Shown in pieces: positions 20,285 to 30,148 of a stretch of DNA of 64,000 nucleotides (its first letter is position 1; every line of letters begins with the position of its first letter). The notes under the pieces were generated by a model. That model ran no database searches. It worked only from the letters and a program-made list of their open reading frames with translations, and had not been told where the DNA came from. Origin of the DNA: Tubiluchus corallicola (lineage: Eukaryota; Priapulida; Priapulimorpha; Priapulimorphida; Tubiluchidae); assembly GCA_030141605.1 (NCBI GenBank), contig JAQGDQ010000065.1:680416-744415 (forward strand). The letters are read 5' to 3'. Position numbers and translations under genes: made by a program.

Positions 20285-21372
20285 GATGGGTTAATACTAT
20301 GTGCGCTGTTCCAAAAGCGAAATGAAAACCTCGTGTATGTTTAGATCCCAGCAATTTAAATAAAGCTGTGAAACGCAAACATGTTCCCATGCGAACAGTG
20401 GAGGAAGTCGTGACAAAGCTGAAAGGTGCAACGTTATTCATTGTGCTTTTGGTACAGGTAGTGGATATTGGACTGTGAGACTATATCTTGAAAGCAGTAT
20501 GCTGTGTACGTTGAACACACCTTATTGGAGGCATCGTTTCCTAAGTTTACCAATGGGTTTGAAGTCTGCATCGGAAGTGTACGAAAAAAATATGACACAG
20601 ATATTTGATGACCTGGACGGAGTAGATGTAGTTGTTCATGACATTTTGACATGAGGCAGAACGCCTGAAGAGCATAATGAAATATTAAGAAGAGTGTTAG
20701 GACGAGTGCGAGAAAGAGATGGCTTAACAAAGAAAAGTCACAATACACACAGTCAGTGGTTACATATTTGTGTCATGTGCTTAAGCACAGCAGGTGTAAA
20801 AATGACCCAAGAAAAACAGAAGCTGTTTCCAAAATGTCACAACCTAAAGAAAGGTTGGAGTGCAAAGATTCTTAGATTTAGTAACATATGTAGCTAAATT
20901 TGTGCCAAACATGTCTCACTTTACCGCACCACTTAGATTGCCCTTAGACAAGAATGTATATTGGCATTGGGGACCGAGTTCATTTTCGGACTGTTTTTAT
21001 CGAGTCTGACCATAAACTTTTTGAATACAGTATATATATTCAAGAAACCATTACATCAAGCACCACAAAGGTTGCGACACATATTACTGAGTGTGCAAAA
21101 ATGCCCACTTGAAGTGAAGCACAAAACAGGCAAATCACTCATGGTAGCTAATATATTATCACGAACTCATGTTCAAACCTCTACTGAATGTGGAGTCAAG
21201 GACACTGGTATTTTTGGGTTTAAATGATTCCTGTTTCTGAGGAAAAATATAAACAACTGCAAGAAGAAACAAAAGTGGATTCGCAGTTACAGATGGTAAC
21301 GCAGCACGGCATGAACGGATGGCCTGAAAACAAAAACCAGTGCATCCTTTTTGGTAGAGGCGTGATACTATG
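20285..21372 (+). pseudogene. Ty3/Gypsy pol fragment (RT and RNase H), truncated
   Basis: Across several frames the sequence reads KPRVCLDPSNLNKAVKR, then RTVEEVVTKLKGATLF, MPMGLKSASEVYEK-like and FDDLDGVDVVVHD (palm region), FLDLVTYVAKFVPNMSHFTA, and finally PLHQAPQRLRH with a HKTGKSLMVANILSR motif that ends the RNase H. This is an ordered Gypsy RT to RNase H, with many stops and a deleted RNase H centre. The text breaks off at about 21372 just before the LTR at 21381. Integrase is absent. Confidence 0.82.
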
Positions 21373-21380
21373 TCTTATTA

Positions 21381-22770
21381 TGTTGTGAATAAATTTATGA
21401 ATCGGTATTTTGGAAGATAATTAATGGAGTTATCAGCTGAATTAGATTCAGCCGATAATCTCACGCCTCCCTGATTTCATAACATAAATTTATACGGTTG
21501 ACAGAGAAACTCACCCAGCTGGCAGTACGAATTTAATGCGACACGAATTGTCACACGTGTTATAGAAATGCAGGTGTCTTGTATAGGAAATTGTAGAAAT
21601 ACAGGTGTCTTGTCTAAGGAAGACACTATTGTCTCAAATGGATACATGCAGAGTTAGAACTAATTAAGAGAGGTTCTAGAGTGATTTAGATGTCGCGTAG
21701 AAGTGACTTTATGATATCAGCCAAGGTCTCTGTCAGTGCTCAGCGACATTAGAGAGAGAAATCTGAAGATTTGCCGACGACGGTAGGAAGATCTCAAAAG
21801 GCGATAGAATTCAAGAGAACACCTTACTGATTGTAAAATCAGAAGTCTCTTGACGGGAGGTAGCATCTGCTGCAGGTGTTGCTGGATGTTGCCACATGGT
21901 GCAATCTTTGCGAAGGTCAACTCTCAGAAATATAAACCCTGGTAATAGACTAGAGACACACACACGCACAGCGAAGGGGAGAGTCTGACAGTGGTTGCCA
22001 CCATCGTGGTGTGTCTGAGACAATCTTCTAGACGAGAGGAGCATCGTTTTAGCCCAGCGTGGAGGATTATACGTTCTCAGCCAAAGACTGAGCACTGGTG
22101 CGACAAAGTCTCGATAAGCTATCAGGATTTGACCAAGTGTAAGGGTACATTGCTCAATCCACAAGTTAAGTGAATTCAACTTATTTGTATCTGAGTATAA
22201 ATCTGTATAACTGTGGCTTTCACATTGTATTAAGCACCATAAGTGCAGCATCTTGAATCGTTATCAATTAAAGTGAATAGCATCTTCTCTGGAGCTATAC
22301 TCTAGTTGTAAGCGCCCACCGGCGTATAAGGACAAATCTTGTAAAGTAAGCCAGAGTAGATAACGTGTATCTTGTAATCGAATAAATTCCATTCACTGTG
22401 GTAACGCAGATAACGAGTTCTTGTATGATTAAGAGCATTCAAAGTAAAGCAACACTAAATCCTAGATACGAACTTGAGAGATTCGCATTGTACTAAAGAA
22501 AGCTCAATTGCGGGAGCTACGCTCGATAACTTGAGGGAAGAAGACCTCCACTCACAATGCAAGGTCGAAGTGATAGTCTTGAAGGACAGCATCATTGCCT
22601 GATAGACTGAACTAAAGCCCTCGGAGTCAGGTGACTGAAAAGCGATCAATCACCTCATAGCGAACGGGAAGCGAATCTACACAATCTATAAATCTATACG
22701 ATTAATTCATGATCACTCGATACAGCTAGATAAACTATACGATCAATCTATCGAGAAAAGGGTCGTGATA
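21381..22770 (+). mobile_element. Long-form LTR (about 1.39 kb)
   Basis: It begins TGTTGTGAATAAATTTATG and ends GTCGTGATA, and the outer parts match the solo LTR at 17569-18257. It contains an extra middle segment (about 21736-22380). It is followed two bases later by a TGG-starting primer-binding-site candidate and then gag, so it acts structurally as a 5' LTR. Confidence 0.82.
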
Positions 22771-22772
22771 AC

Positions 22773-22790
22773 TGGTGCCGTGACCAGGAT
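22773..22790 (+). other. Candidate tRNA primer-binding site
   Basis: The 18-mer TGGTGCCGTGACCAGGAT starts with TGG two bases after the LTR end, the standard position for a tRNA-primed LTR retrotransposon. I did not assign the priming tRNA. Confidence 0.65.
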
Positions 22791-23135
22791 TTAGTGCTCT
22801 GCTATTCTTGTAGCTTTGTAATTTAGTGCTCTGCTATTTTTGTAAAATTTGTGAACTGTTTTGTAAGTACGAAATGGATTGCTATCGCATAGTGATTCTG
22901 CAGTGATATTCAGATACGTGAAAGTGAAAGCAACGGCGCAATTGGAGCAAAGCCTTGAGGCAATCCAGGAATCGAGTGAAACTCAGCAAGGCGGATCTGA
23001 GGGCAGTGCCAGAAGACGTTATAACCCCCGACCAAATTGGTAAGTGGTTTTTTCATTGTGAGAAGGTGTTAACAGCCTGTGATTTTGTTATTAGAAGTGT
23101 TTTGAAAAGCACAAGTTGCATAATAGTTGAATATT

Positions 23136-24385
23136 ATGTCAGACCCTCAAGAGATAAGTGAAGCTCAAATAGAGAGCTGGATTAGGTCCAGAAACATCCC
23201 GATTGGATGGTTAGATCGGCAGAGTCCGGAAATACAGGCCTTACACGCAGTAGTTTTATGAAGAATAAGGGGCAATGACCAAGGTGTTGAGAGCGGTAAC
23301 CTCCCCACAGATACGACTAACCCAGAAGTTAAGACTTCTGCTCAAACAAGTGGGGCTGTACCCACTATGGTAGAGAAAGCCAGTTGGCTCTCGACTCAAA
23401 TAGGTGCTATGACCGACCAATGGGCTCTGTGCAGTGCATTGGCGGATCTACCTAAATTTACGGGTCAGGAATCAGACTGTAGCGAAAAATTTCGCATTTG
23501 GGTACAAAGCATTACTAGGAGAGGATTTTGCATTTCACCAGATTCTCAGAATGCTGGAGGAGTATGTTTGTGACGTACCTAGAACAGCGGTATGTGAACC
23601 GTGCTGAGCTCACAAAACACATGATCGAGTTAAAAAACCTCAGACAAAAGAAGAACGAATCTCTGCGACAATTGGTAGATCGCATTTGGTATCATGCGAG
23701 ACTAGCTTATAGACCTTCGGAAATAGATCAGTCGTTAGCGCAGCAGTTCTTGACCGATGTTTTGATAGAATCGTTGAGGAACGATCAATTAAGGGCAAAA
23801 TTAATCAAACATTATCCATTAACTCTAGAAGTAGCATATGGTAGATGTCGTGAAGATGAAAATAATCACGAGATTACGAAATTAAAAAGTAGACATGTCG
23901 CACACCACGTAAGAGTACATACGCCTATGGAGATAGACTATGTAGGTACCGAATCAACCAGTGCAAGTGAAGGCCCTGTATGTTAATTAGTGCTACCTGG
24001 AGGCGCTAAGAGACCAGAGAAAGGTCACCCTGAGCGAAGGAAGAAAGTTCCTGAGAAATGGCAGGGTCACCAGCATCAAGTAGGAAGAAATCCTCAGAGA
24101 GGAGGACAGGCACCTAGGTAAAGGCCACTTGATCAGCACACGAAAGTCAAGACAAATGTTACACACGGAGGAGAGCCTGATTGGCAACAACATCCAAAAT
24201 TATATGTGGCAATGTACACGTATCTGATTAGAAGGCAGATGGAGAGCAATAGTCATTTATCAATGCAATGACTTTAGCAATAATCATGTGTCAGTATTAG
24301 TGTACCCAGCGTCAGCAACTTATGTGACCACCAGAGCAGGAAGACCTGTCAAGCCATCTAAGAGATTAATGATTTTGTGACAACG
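23136..24385 (+). pseudogene. Gypsy-like gag with deletion to the pol end
   Basis: An ATG at 23136 opens a frame (MSDPQEISEAQIESWIRS) with an early stop, then LPKFTGQESDCSEKFRIWV, then, after a frameshift near 23560, a 150-codon frame with YLEQRYVNRAEL, LRQKKNESLRQLVDRIWY and a C-terminal MEIDYVG segment. This is the capsid-type gag of a Gypsy/mag-like element. A basic region follows to about 24230. At about 24300-24380 a TTRAGRPVKPSKRL end resembles the C-terminal tail of Gypsy pol, which implies that nearly all of pol was deleted. No 3' LTR was found. Confidence 0.72.
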
Positions 24386-26054
24386 TAACTCATAAGTGAC
24401 TGTCAGCATTTGGACTTTTGAAATTGCTCATATATATCTGCTTGTGTTTTTGTGCATTTGCTCGTTTGAACTTTTATTAATCTAGCTTATTTTGCTTAGT
24501 TCATAGCTGCACTGCTTTTTAAGTGCTAATTAAATAATACTGTTCTCTACTGCTTACACTTAAGCTCCTAGCTGTATTCAGAAAACCTTATTGTGAGATG
24601 TTTTTTAAATATTTTCGCTTGGATGTTTTAATTCCATTTTTAGAAGAAGAGAGAACATGTGTCATTTCCCGAGTCATATTTACCGTGCCATTTTTGCTGT
24701 GCCATTTTTACCTAGATTCGTCTTGGTCTATTCAAACCGTTTAACCGCGACGAATCACTGAACAAATGAAGTACAGCTGGATGCATTAGCTCCAGTTTAC
24801 ATGTTGACGTGCTCCTGCCAAAAGTAATTAAATTTTGTTACACCACAGAGAGCCTTTGTTGCACTTAATAACTTTTCAAGCAAAATAAGCTACTACGCAG
24901 TAAAATGAGTTAACACATTATTCTTGTGCACAATTTCTCAAGAAACGTTTTGTTTTTTTCCGAAAAGCTGCAAGAAAAATGAGTTACAGATGTTATCACG
25001 AAGTGGTACAGGAGCTCAGTATACTAAACTGCTTGTGCCCATCGTCTATAGTTCAATTTTACTAAGTGAAAGATGGAAATTGCAATACTAGCATGTGTTA
25101 CGGATAGGCTTATAACTGTGTGACGTCGCGAAACATTGTTTTTTGTTTTGGTGCAGGGTTGTAATTTTAGGTTTCTGGGTCTGTCAGGGTCGCACTTTAA
25201 GCACTGGTTGTAGCCCAGTTTTTGAAATCTGCACGTTAAAAACTGGGTATCAATGTTAATTCTATGTCAGTGACAGTTTCATTTGCCTTATCATAATAGT
25301 TTTGGTGCGACCGCACACGCTTCTTTCATTGTAACACTTTTAGTCCAATATTTCAAAATGCTCAAGGGTGACAAAGGGCCACCCTTTATATTCTTGAAAG
25401 GGACCATCAGAACATGAGAAAACTGCTGAGAAAAGAACTTACTCCGAAAATGCAAGGTTCAACCAAAAATGGCTTTTGGCTACCGGACTTGATACATTAG
25501 GCTACTAATTTCCTCTCAGTTTTAGGCCTCAACTTCTTGCAGTTCGTTAGCAACTGTCAGTTTTACTAATCCCGTTTTTACACAGTTTAACATCATTTAT
25601 CGTTCATTGTATGTTTGTACTGTTCTCGTGATGTTATTGCCTAGTCATGCAAATATAAACTAAAAACTGAAGCAAATCTCCACCTTTTATTTGCAGCTTT
25701 CAACACCCTCAGTTCACTACAAGCTCACAATAAAATTCTATTTTCAGTCAATTGTAGTCTATTTCGAGCTCCATGAGATTAGTTTAGAATGACCTTCACT
25801 TGCTCTCCCATCCTTTCCTTCTTTTCACGATATAGTAACCTCATTAAAAACTCATTTCCAAAGTGCTTCCGTTTTTCTATCACACATCCTTCTAGTGATT
25901 TATTAATTCTGCAATTAGATTCTACAAGAAAGCAGCCTACTATTTCTCTAGATATACAATGCATTTCCTAACTGCAGTCATGTCGAGTCCACTTAATCTT
26001 GTTTTATGGCAACTTGAATAAAAATAAATGTAGTGCAATCAACTAAACTCACTG
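24386..26054. other. No gene seen
   Basis: This is AT-rich DNA with no recognised frame. Two overlapping frames of about 60 codons at 25779-25971 on opposite strands are likely chance. Tandem GTGCCATTTTT words occur at 24690-24715. Confidence 0.4.
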
Positions 26055-26060
26055 TTTATT
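26055..26060 (-). promoter_or_regulatory. Poly(A) signal AATAAA for zinc-finger gene 1
   Basis: The minus strand reads AATAAA about 95 bp after the TAG stop of the zinc-finger frame, a normal distance for a 3' end. Confidence 0.55.
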
Positions 26061-26155
26061 GTCTACAAAATTTACAGATAAAATGTCAGTGCAGACACAG
26101 AAATATCCAAATGTACACGAACAGGCAAATACATATCCATCAAATTATTGATCGA

Positions 26156-27460
26156 CTAATAATTCTGCATACCTAGATGACCAGCATGTTGGGATACTAC
26201 ATGTTGTTTCATGTTTCCAGCATGTGCAAAACGTTTTTCACAAACAGGGCATAGATAATTTTTTTCACCTGTGTGTATCTTCATATGTTGCTTCAAGTTA
26301 CTAGAATTACGAAAAGCTTTTTGACACACATTACATGAATGTGGGCGTGCACCAGTGTGAGTTAGTTCATGCTGTTTCAAATTACTTTGTTGTGCAAACA
26401 TTTTATTACATACGGAGCAGCAATATGGTTTTTCTCCAGTGTGAGTTCTTAGGTGCTGTTTCAAATTTGCAGAATGGGAGAAACCTTGACCGCATTCATG
26501 ACAGGTATGTGGACGTTCTGCAAAATGCACTTTTTTGTGTTGGGTGAGGGCACTGGCTTGAGTGAATACCTCAGCACATAAGTTGCATTTGAAAGGTTTA
26601 ACTCCAGTATGAATATTTTCATGTTGTTGTAAATGAGTTTTATTAGTAAAACACTGCTGACAGAACTGACAAGAAAACTCGTATTTTTTGGAGTGCCTAG
26701 TTTGATGTGCTCGCAGGTTACTTGGATGACTGAAGTCTTCACCACACTCTGAACACACGTATGGTTTTGTATCAGCATGAGTGAGCATATGTTGTTTGAG
26801 AGATGAGGTGTAAGGGAAACAACGATGACAGACATGACACTCAAAGGGACGATCACCAGTATGACTACGATGATGATCACGAAGTTTGCTTGGTGTCATG
26901 AATGCCTTTCCACATTCATCACATCTGTACTTTCTAAACTGCAGCCCGGTTTCCTTCTCCTTGTGCAGTTTAACATGGCAACGCAGAGAGCCTGGGTAAG
27001 GAAAGCTGCGATCACACAGGTGACACTTGTAAGGTCTCTCTCCAGAATGGCAGCGAAAATGATATTTTAGCTTGCTCGGAGTTGCAAACCTTTTGTGACA
27101 GATGTTACACTCATACTTCAGATTACTTCTGAATGCTTCAACTTTAAAACCAAAATCACAGTCACTGTCAACAGAAAGCATACCAAGCTTTGTTTCATGA
27201 CATCCAACATTTTTCACAGCAGAAGAATCAGATTCCTTTGTTAAATGATTTTTGTCTGCTAATTCAGATTTGTCCTCTTCTTTTGTTAGGCAACAATTAC
27301 TAACTTCTATTGGTACAGCGGTGTCTTGTTTGTCACTTTGGAAAAGTCCACTGGTTTCAGCTAATACAGTAGAATGAGGGCTATCTTCTGAATCTTCTGT
27401 CAGAGTTATATTCTCATCATTAAAACATTTCACTAGTGTTGGTTTGCATTCCTTGCAATC
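26156..27460 (-). CDS. C2H2 zinc-finger protein, last exon with 11 fingers
   Basis: The exon opens at an acceptor AG (27461-27462) after a long T-rich tract and encodes 434 residues to a TAG at 26156-26158. The first ~115 residues are acidic and low in structure and start DCKECKPTLV. Eleven C2H2 fingers follow (about residues 116-425), most with the H-TGE/D-RP-Y/F linker. Fingers 1-4 form two pairs in which the first finger carries TPSKL and the second FPY-x-(S/G)SL; the later fingers carry N-LK-QH helices. Such proteins bind DNA in the nucleus, usually as transcription regulators; the target is unknown. A GTG near 27433 could be mistaken for a start, but the exon continues upstream to the acceptor. 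The true 5' exon was not identified with confidence; a TGCAAGGACCCATGGAAG plus GTAAAAG donor near 27885-27905 would fit the phase but is weak. Confidence 0.92.
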   Translation of the reverse strand, partial: DCKECKPTLVKCFNDENITLTEDSEDSPHSTVLAETSGLFQSDKQDTAVPIEVSNCCLTKEEDKSELADKNHLTKESDSSAVKNVGCHETKLGMLSVDSDCDFGFKVEAFRSNLKYECNICHKRFATPSKLKYHFRCHSGERPYKCHLCDRSFPYPGSLRCHVKLHKEKETGLQFRKYRCDECGKAFMTPSKLRDHHRSHTGDRPFECHVCHRCFPYTSSLKQHMLTHADTKPYVCSECGEDFSHPSNLRAHQTRHSKKYEFSCQFCQQCFTNKTHLQQHENIHTGVKPFKCNLCAEVFTQASALTQHKKVHFAERPHTCHECGQGFSHSANLKQHLRTHTGEKPYCCSVCNKMFAQQSNLKQHELTHTGARPHSCNVCQKAFRNSSNLKQHMKIHTGEKNYLCPVCEKRFAHAGNMKQHVVSQHAGHLGMQNY

Positions 27461-27462
27461 CT

Positions 27463-29057
27463 GGAAAAAAAATCAGTATCCTATAATCGTTGAACGTAAG
27501 ATAAAAACCGGCATTTGAAAGCTACGTCAAAAAAATAATTTAAAGCACAACGTTTCAATTTATTTGCTAAACCATTCTCAACTCGCGTAACTGTAATAAC
27601 AACTAAATTTACATTAAAGATTTGTAAATTAAAATTTGTTCTACAATGAGAAATCTATGTTTTTTAAATTGCACCATCAATTGCTATTTAGAATTCATTA
27701 AAATTTTCTAAACTATTTATCACAAATGATTTTTTGATGTAAATTTTATATGCCTATTGCATTACAGCAAAATAACCTTGTTATTAATTTGTAAATTAGC
27801 CATATTTTATTTTAGAGTAAATTCAATTCAAATTAAATGGTAAACACCAGATTTATCAAAATATTAGTCAATACAGGCTTTTACCTTCCATGGGTCCTTG
27901 CAGGTGTCATAATTACTGGTATAAGTGATGGTATATTACTGGTATAGATGTGTATAATTAATAATGTTTGCACTGCTAAAAATCACTAAATTTGAACTAA
28001 GCAGAATGTTGCAAAAGTAGATTGCATATAAACCCCTAAATTTTTTTGTTTAATGATGGTTCTATCGAGTTTTGATGTAAAAAGTTTCCTTGATTAATAA
28101 GTCAAATCTTCTAGAAGACCTATTAAGAGCTGCCACACAATCTTTAGCTAGGGTTTGAACAACATTGGCTTGTAGTACTTAAAATGAAAGCTACGTGAGG
28201 AAAATTGAATGATACAGGTTGGACAAAGACTGAGTGAGTTATAAAGTTCTGATTTAATCGAAACGAAATGCAATTCCTAGATAATCAAGCATGGCGAATT
28301 CACCGAAGACAATATTTAGACCTTTAGACCACGATCCACGGAGTTCCAAGTTCTGATTTAACATGTTCAATTATATGTTCAATATGGTCTTATAATATGT
28401 TTAATTAGTGAATATGAAAGAGACCAAAAAATTCTACTGTAGAAATTCGTGAGCTTGTAGTGTGTAATGCATATTTGCTAATGCAGTACCCTCCTATGCT
28501 TTATTGTCAATTTAATTTTGTACATATTTTTTAATTTAGATGTATGTATAAGCCTGGAATACAAGTCAGTTTTTTTACTATCCACTTCATGCTGTATAAT
28601 ATAAAGAATAAAAAATATGTTTATATAAAAAATAGAAAAGAAACGAAATTCTTAAGTAATCAAGCATGGCAAATTTAACAGAAATGAAATTATGACCTTG
28701 AGCTAATTTGACTTAACAACAAAAATCTACTCCAGCCCAGACACTGTAAAGAATGGTAGCCTGGAACTTTAGTTTAACTGTTCTGATTTAATTGGAAAGA
28801 AACGTAATTCCTAGGTAATCAAACAGAACAAATTTAACAAAAGCGAAATTTTGATTTTGAGCTTAATAAACGGTTTGATTAATAAGAGAATTTTGCATAT
28901 ATTGCAGAATCTCAATAATAAACACGTTTCCAATACATGCAAAATCTTATTACTTCCAAACAGTTTATTTTTTATTATTATTCTCAGCAATGGCACTGAA
29001 TAATTTGAAAACCACACTACCTAATCCTAAAGTCTGTAAACTTGCAGGTAGACACCA
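27463..29057. other. Noncoding with a three-copy ~80 bp dispersed repeat
   Basis: Related blocks of about 80 bp, each containing GAAACGAAATNC...TAGNTAATCAAGCATGG-like text, occur at about 28248-28330, 28632-28715 and 28790-28872. No gene is recognised. Upstream exons of zinc-finger gene 1 are expected in or beyond this stretch. Confidence 0.5.
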
Positions 29058-29886
29058 GGGTCCAGATTCACGTAAGCATCGCAACTTTATGCACTTAAGT
29101 GTATTGTCTTACGACACCTTCAAGACAGTGTCGTAAATGGTATTCACGAAGCTGTCTTAGGGTGCACTTAAGTCCATCTCGCTGGTTGCCGTAATTTCGC
29201 TATTAGTTGGAATTCATAAAATATAATGCATTTAAATCTGCTACTTGAATTTTTTCAGAAAGATTGTCTTATGTTAAGACACGCAGGGCGCACTTTAGCG
29301 AATCACGAGAGGCGTAACTAGTTTTTAGTTATTATCATGTAATAAATGTTTGCTTTTATGTGGACATTTGAACTGTAACAATAGCCGTGTCATAACAACA
29401 ATAATAATGATCACTATCACTAATCGTCATCATCATCATCATCATTGTTACTACAGTAAGTCCCATAAATGAGGTGGATGATAATTTATTATTGGTCAAT
29501 TGTTTAATAAATATCAACTTGAGTAACTACCACTACTGTATTTACAGTATTTCCAAACTATCGATCAATTATTTTATGATTCACAAATGTAATACTATTA
29601 ATAACAGCAGTATTTATCGAGTTACGACAACACTGGAGGTGTTGTAAAGTTAGGCTACAACAAAATTTTGTTTAATGAATCCCGTCTTGAATCGCTAAGT
29701 GCGTGCAGGGTTACGCACGACTAAGTGCGACCTAGGACGTCTACTTGAATTCCGTCTAACTCTCCCAGTCGCGCGCAAGTAGAGATAAGACGTCTACACA
29801 GGAATTCGATGCAAATATTTCCACGCGCCTAGACCCCGCTTAAGACAACGAAACTGTCGTTAAGTGCAGTACATGAATCAGGCCCC
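29058..29886. mobile_element. TIR element (~830 bp) with GGGTCCAGATTCACG ends
   Basis: The left end GGGTCCAGATTCACG matches the reverse complement of the right end, GGGGCCTGATTCATG, at 11 of 15 positions. Inside both ends are GTCTTA and CACTTAAG-type words in inverted order. The interior is rich in CTTAG/CTAAG words and has no coding frame. A target duplication is not clear. Confidence 0.6.
29424..29446. repeat. (CAT)n microsatellite
   Basis: Short uninterrupted CAT repeats lie inside the TIR element. Confidence 0.8.
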
Positions 29887-30044
29887 AGAAGTAGGGGCCC
29901 AAACATTGGTATGAAGTGAAATGACCTTGGGTCAAAAGTCAAGAACACTGGACATCGGCTTATCACTCAATTCCTCTTAGGGCTCTGAGTTAAATCTAAA
30001 AAACGGCTAGTCTGCAAAAGAATGTTAAAAGATTAAAACGGTCC

Positions 30045-30148
30045 TATAGTGTCCGTCACTGAGTATAGGTAATAAAAAGTTAATGAAAAGATGACCTATA
30101 TTGGAAATGTAAAAAGCATAAAAGTCACTTGCTTTCGTTATTAACCTA
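30045..30148 (+). mobile_element. 5' LTR of a small Gypsy element
   Basis: About 104 bp containing CACTGAGTAT, AAAAGCATAAAAGTCA and TTGCTTT words match 32992-33097 in order. The left edge is mutated (TATAG instead of TGTAC), so it is placed by alignment with the 3' copy. Confidence 0.78.

Noticed and set aside
20434-20748. 104-codon minus-strand frame
   Set aside because: It is antisense to the plus-strand Gypsy RT text.
26825-27070. Plus-strand frame inside zinc-finger gene 1
   Set aside because: It is the antisense shadow of the zinc-finger exon.
27431-27433. GTG as start of zinc-finger gene 1
   Set aside because: The frame continues upstream without a stop to a good splice acceptor at 27461-27462, so this is an internal valine.
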